A DNA stretch of 64,000 bases, from the NCBI RefSeq assembly GCF_036373705.1, contig NC_089854.1:26462725-26526724 (forward strand). The letters run 5' to 3'. The stretch comes from Amia ocellicauda. Lineage: Eukaryota; Chordata; Actinopteri; Amiiformes; Amiidae. This document shows positions 62,501 through 64,000 of the stretch, in pieces. Both the position numbers and the translations under genes were made by a program. Within the stretch, counting starts at the first letter, position 1. Each line of letters begins with the position of its first letter. A model generated the notes under the pieces. It had not been told where the DNA came from, did not search any database, and saw only the letters and a list, made by a program, of their open reading frames with translations.

Positions 62501-64000
62501 AAAACATGAACCCATACCCACTAAAGATGTAGGGTTCTAAATTTTAAAAAGAGAGTGAGGTGAGGTGGTAGGTGGCCCCACAGCCATTCAAATTAAGTCA
62601 AGGTCTAAGATTCTTGCATAGTATTCTGTTCATACTGCTTTAACAAAAGAATAAACAAACCTCTGCACGTTAATAGTTCCCATTCTGAATCATTTTCTTT
62701 GTTCTGTGTGTGTTCTGCCATGACTTGCATGGTTTATAATTTGAGGCTGCGCAGGATTGAAGACAACAGACAAACTTAGTGCATATTTAGTGTTACAATT
62801 ATCTACCCACACAATCTAATAAGGACAATTAAAAAAAGTCTTGTCTTGTGTTAATCCTACATGTAGGCCTGCTGTCACGAACAACCCATGTCAGCACCCA
62901 CCTTCCCTCTGAGAAGATGTCACGGGTGAGGGTGATAGTCCCTTAAAACTGACTGACTATGCCACCCTAAGTTTTAATGAAGATGGAGAGGCTCTATAGC
63001 ACCCTTATTCTTCCCAGGCTGGTTCGGATCAGGTCTAGGCTGCTGTATTCTGCTGTATTCAATTTCCGTGATCTAGCTTTAATGCAAATTCTGTAATTCT
63101 GCTGTAGCTGCAGACCATTGCTCACTGATCACTCCTAGTTTCAACTGGCTTCTCTTCCTGCACCTGCTACTGTTTTCTATGGCTGGTGAGCCTTCCTCAA
63201 TGCCAAGGAGAAACAGGGGTGGGGTGTCTTCCAGGCTCAACAAAGAAAAAAACATGCAACAACCAACCATTAAAGCAATAAATCAATCGTAGGTAATGAA
63301 ATAAAATGGGAAAAAAATTACAAGAATTAAGGAAAACGGTGCAAAAGAATACAATATATCTCATGACGAACATATTGCCAGTCTGGCCTAGAATGTGCAC
63401 TCTGTATCGGCTCAACCCATCCTGTCAGTGAAACTTACAGGTTCGACTGTAACACCTGTAATCTAACAGGCATTGATGCACGATACGATCAGTCCGGACG
63501 TCCTCCAATGTCAATGATTAACCACAGAATAACACAACACGAGACAATGGAGTAGGAGGGGAAAAAAGTGCATTACAATTTATACTCTTCTTATTTCCAG
63601 CTAAACAGTTCTTTGTTATCACTTTACTGTTTCTACTGGTTGAGTTAACTTTCTGTTCCATACTGAGTCCTCCTTCTCTTACAACTTGGGCTTTTATCCT
63701 GATGATTTCCTTCAGATTATCCTTTTATCCGTGTAGTGTTGTATTTTTAAGCTTATGAAAATGAAAGGGTAACAGCGAGCATATCAATCGATCTCAAATC
63801 TGCCCTGTCATGTTTTGATGTATAGGTAGGAAAAAAGTGGCTTTTGACAATAAATTAAAATGCGATAGGGTATAGGTTTGTACTTTGCTCTGGTAGGGCA
63901 GCATTCTTTTTATTTGGTCTGCCCATATGAGGCATTCCAATTTTAGACTCTTTAAATGTCATCTTTGATAAATAAAAATAAAAATTGAGAAGTGTTTTGA
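62501..64000. other. ARSG 3' flank, no gene seen
   Basis: No coding sequence recognised. The block at about 62870-63560 differs in texture and might be an old repeat, but no element ends were found. Confidence 0.4.

Noticed and set aside
62870..63560. Possible LTR or other mobile element
   Set aside because: Texture differs from the flanks, but no terminal repeats, primer site or coding remnant could be shown.
1..64000. CRISPR arrays, rRNA, tRNA or microRNA genes
   Set aside because: No regularly spaced repeats, tRNA box pattern or convincing short hairpin gene was seen; the window is typical vertebrate nuclear DNA.

Overview
This window looks like a 64 kb piece of a ray-finned fish chromosome. 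The evidence is large introns with vertebrate splice signals, four vertebrate genes, several fish-type Tc1/mariner transposons, a Ty3/Gypsy fragment, and many microsatellites. The species cannot be fixed from the sequence alone. No bacterial, CRISPR or viral gene system is present.

Layout: (1) 1-14.7 kb holds the 3' part of GNA13 (+ strand, two coding exons seen), with a large intron carrying a decayed Tc1-type element and a long 3'UTR. (2) 14.7-18.4 kb is intergenic. (3) 18.5-24.5 kb is AMZ2 (+ strand), with a CpG-rich promoter, an NRF1-type palindrome and six coding exons encoding 360 aa; one Tc1 copy sits in an intron. (4) 24.5-26.5 kb holds the convergent ends of AMZ2 and SLC16A6 and contains repeats, including a second Tc1 family. 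(5) 26.5-41.5 kb is SLC16A6 (- strand), with five coding exons encoding 553 aa; a second copy of the first Tc1 family lies in its 5' intron. (6) 41-42 kb is a CpG-rich divergent promoter region with nested palindromes and TATA motifs facing both ways. (7) 41.5-62 kb is ARSG (+ strand), with eleven coding exons encoding 525 aa; one intron holds a Gypsy fragment and an almost intact Tc1 element. (8) 62-64 kb is ARSG 3' flank with no gene I recognise.

The four host genes are not one pathway. GNA13 is a heterotrimeric G protein alpha subunit (RhoGEF signalling), AMZ2 an archaemetzincin zinc protease, SLC16A6 a plasma-membrane monocarboxylate transporter, and ARSG a lysosomal sulfatase. The order AMZ2-SLC16A6-ARSG matches human 17q24. 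Exon boundaries were set by reading protein homology across GT/AG junctions; every coding phase closes, and the AMZ2 and ARSG totals equal the human lengths I recall.

I did not find a clear undescribed system. The items most worth a second look are the 82-bp palindrome with symmetric TATA motifs between SLC16A6 and ARSG, an unexplained perfect 24-bp inverted repeat at 39.46-39.62 kb, a strong G-quadruplex-like run just after the GNA13 stop codon, the contiguous GNA13-AMZ2-SLC16A6-ARSG linkage, and two nearly identical Tc1 copies broken in different ways.
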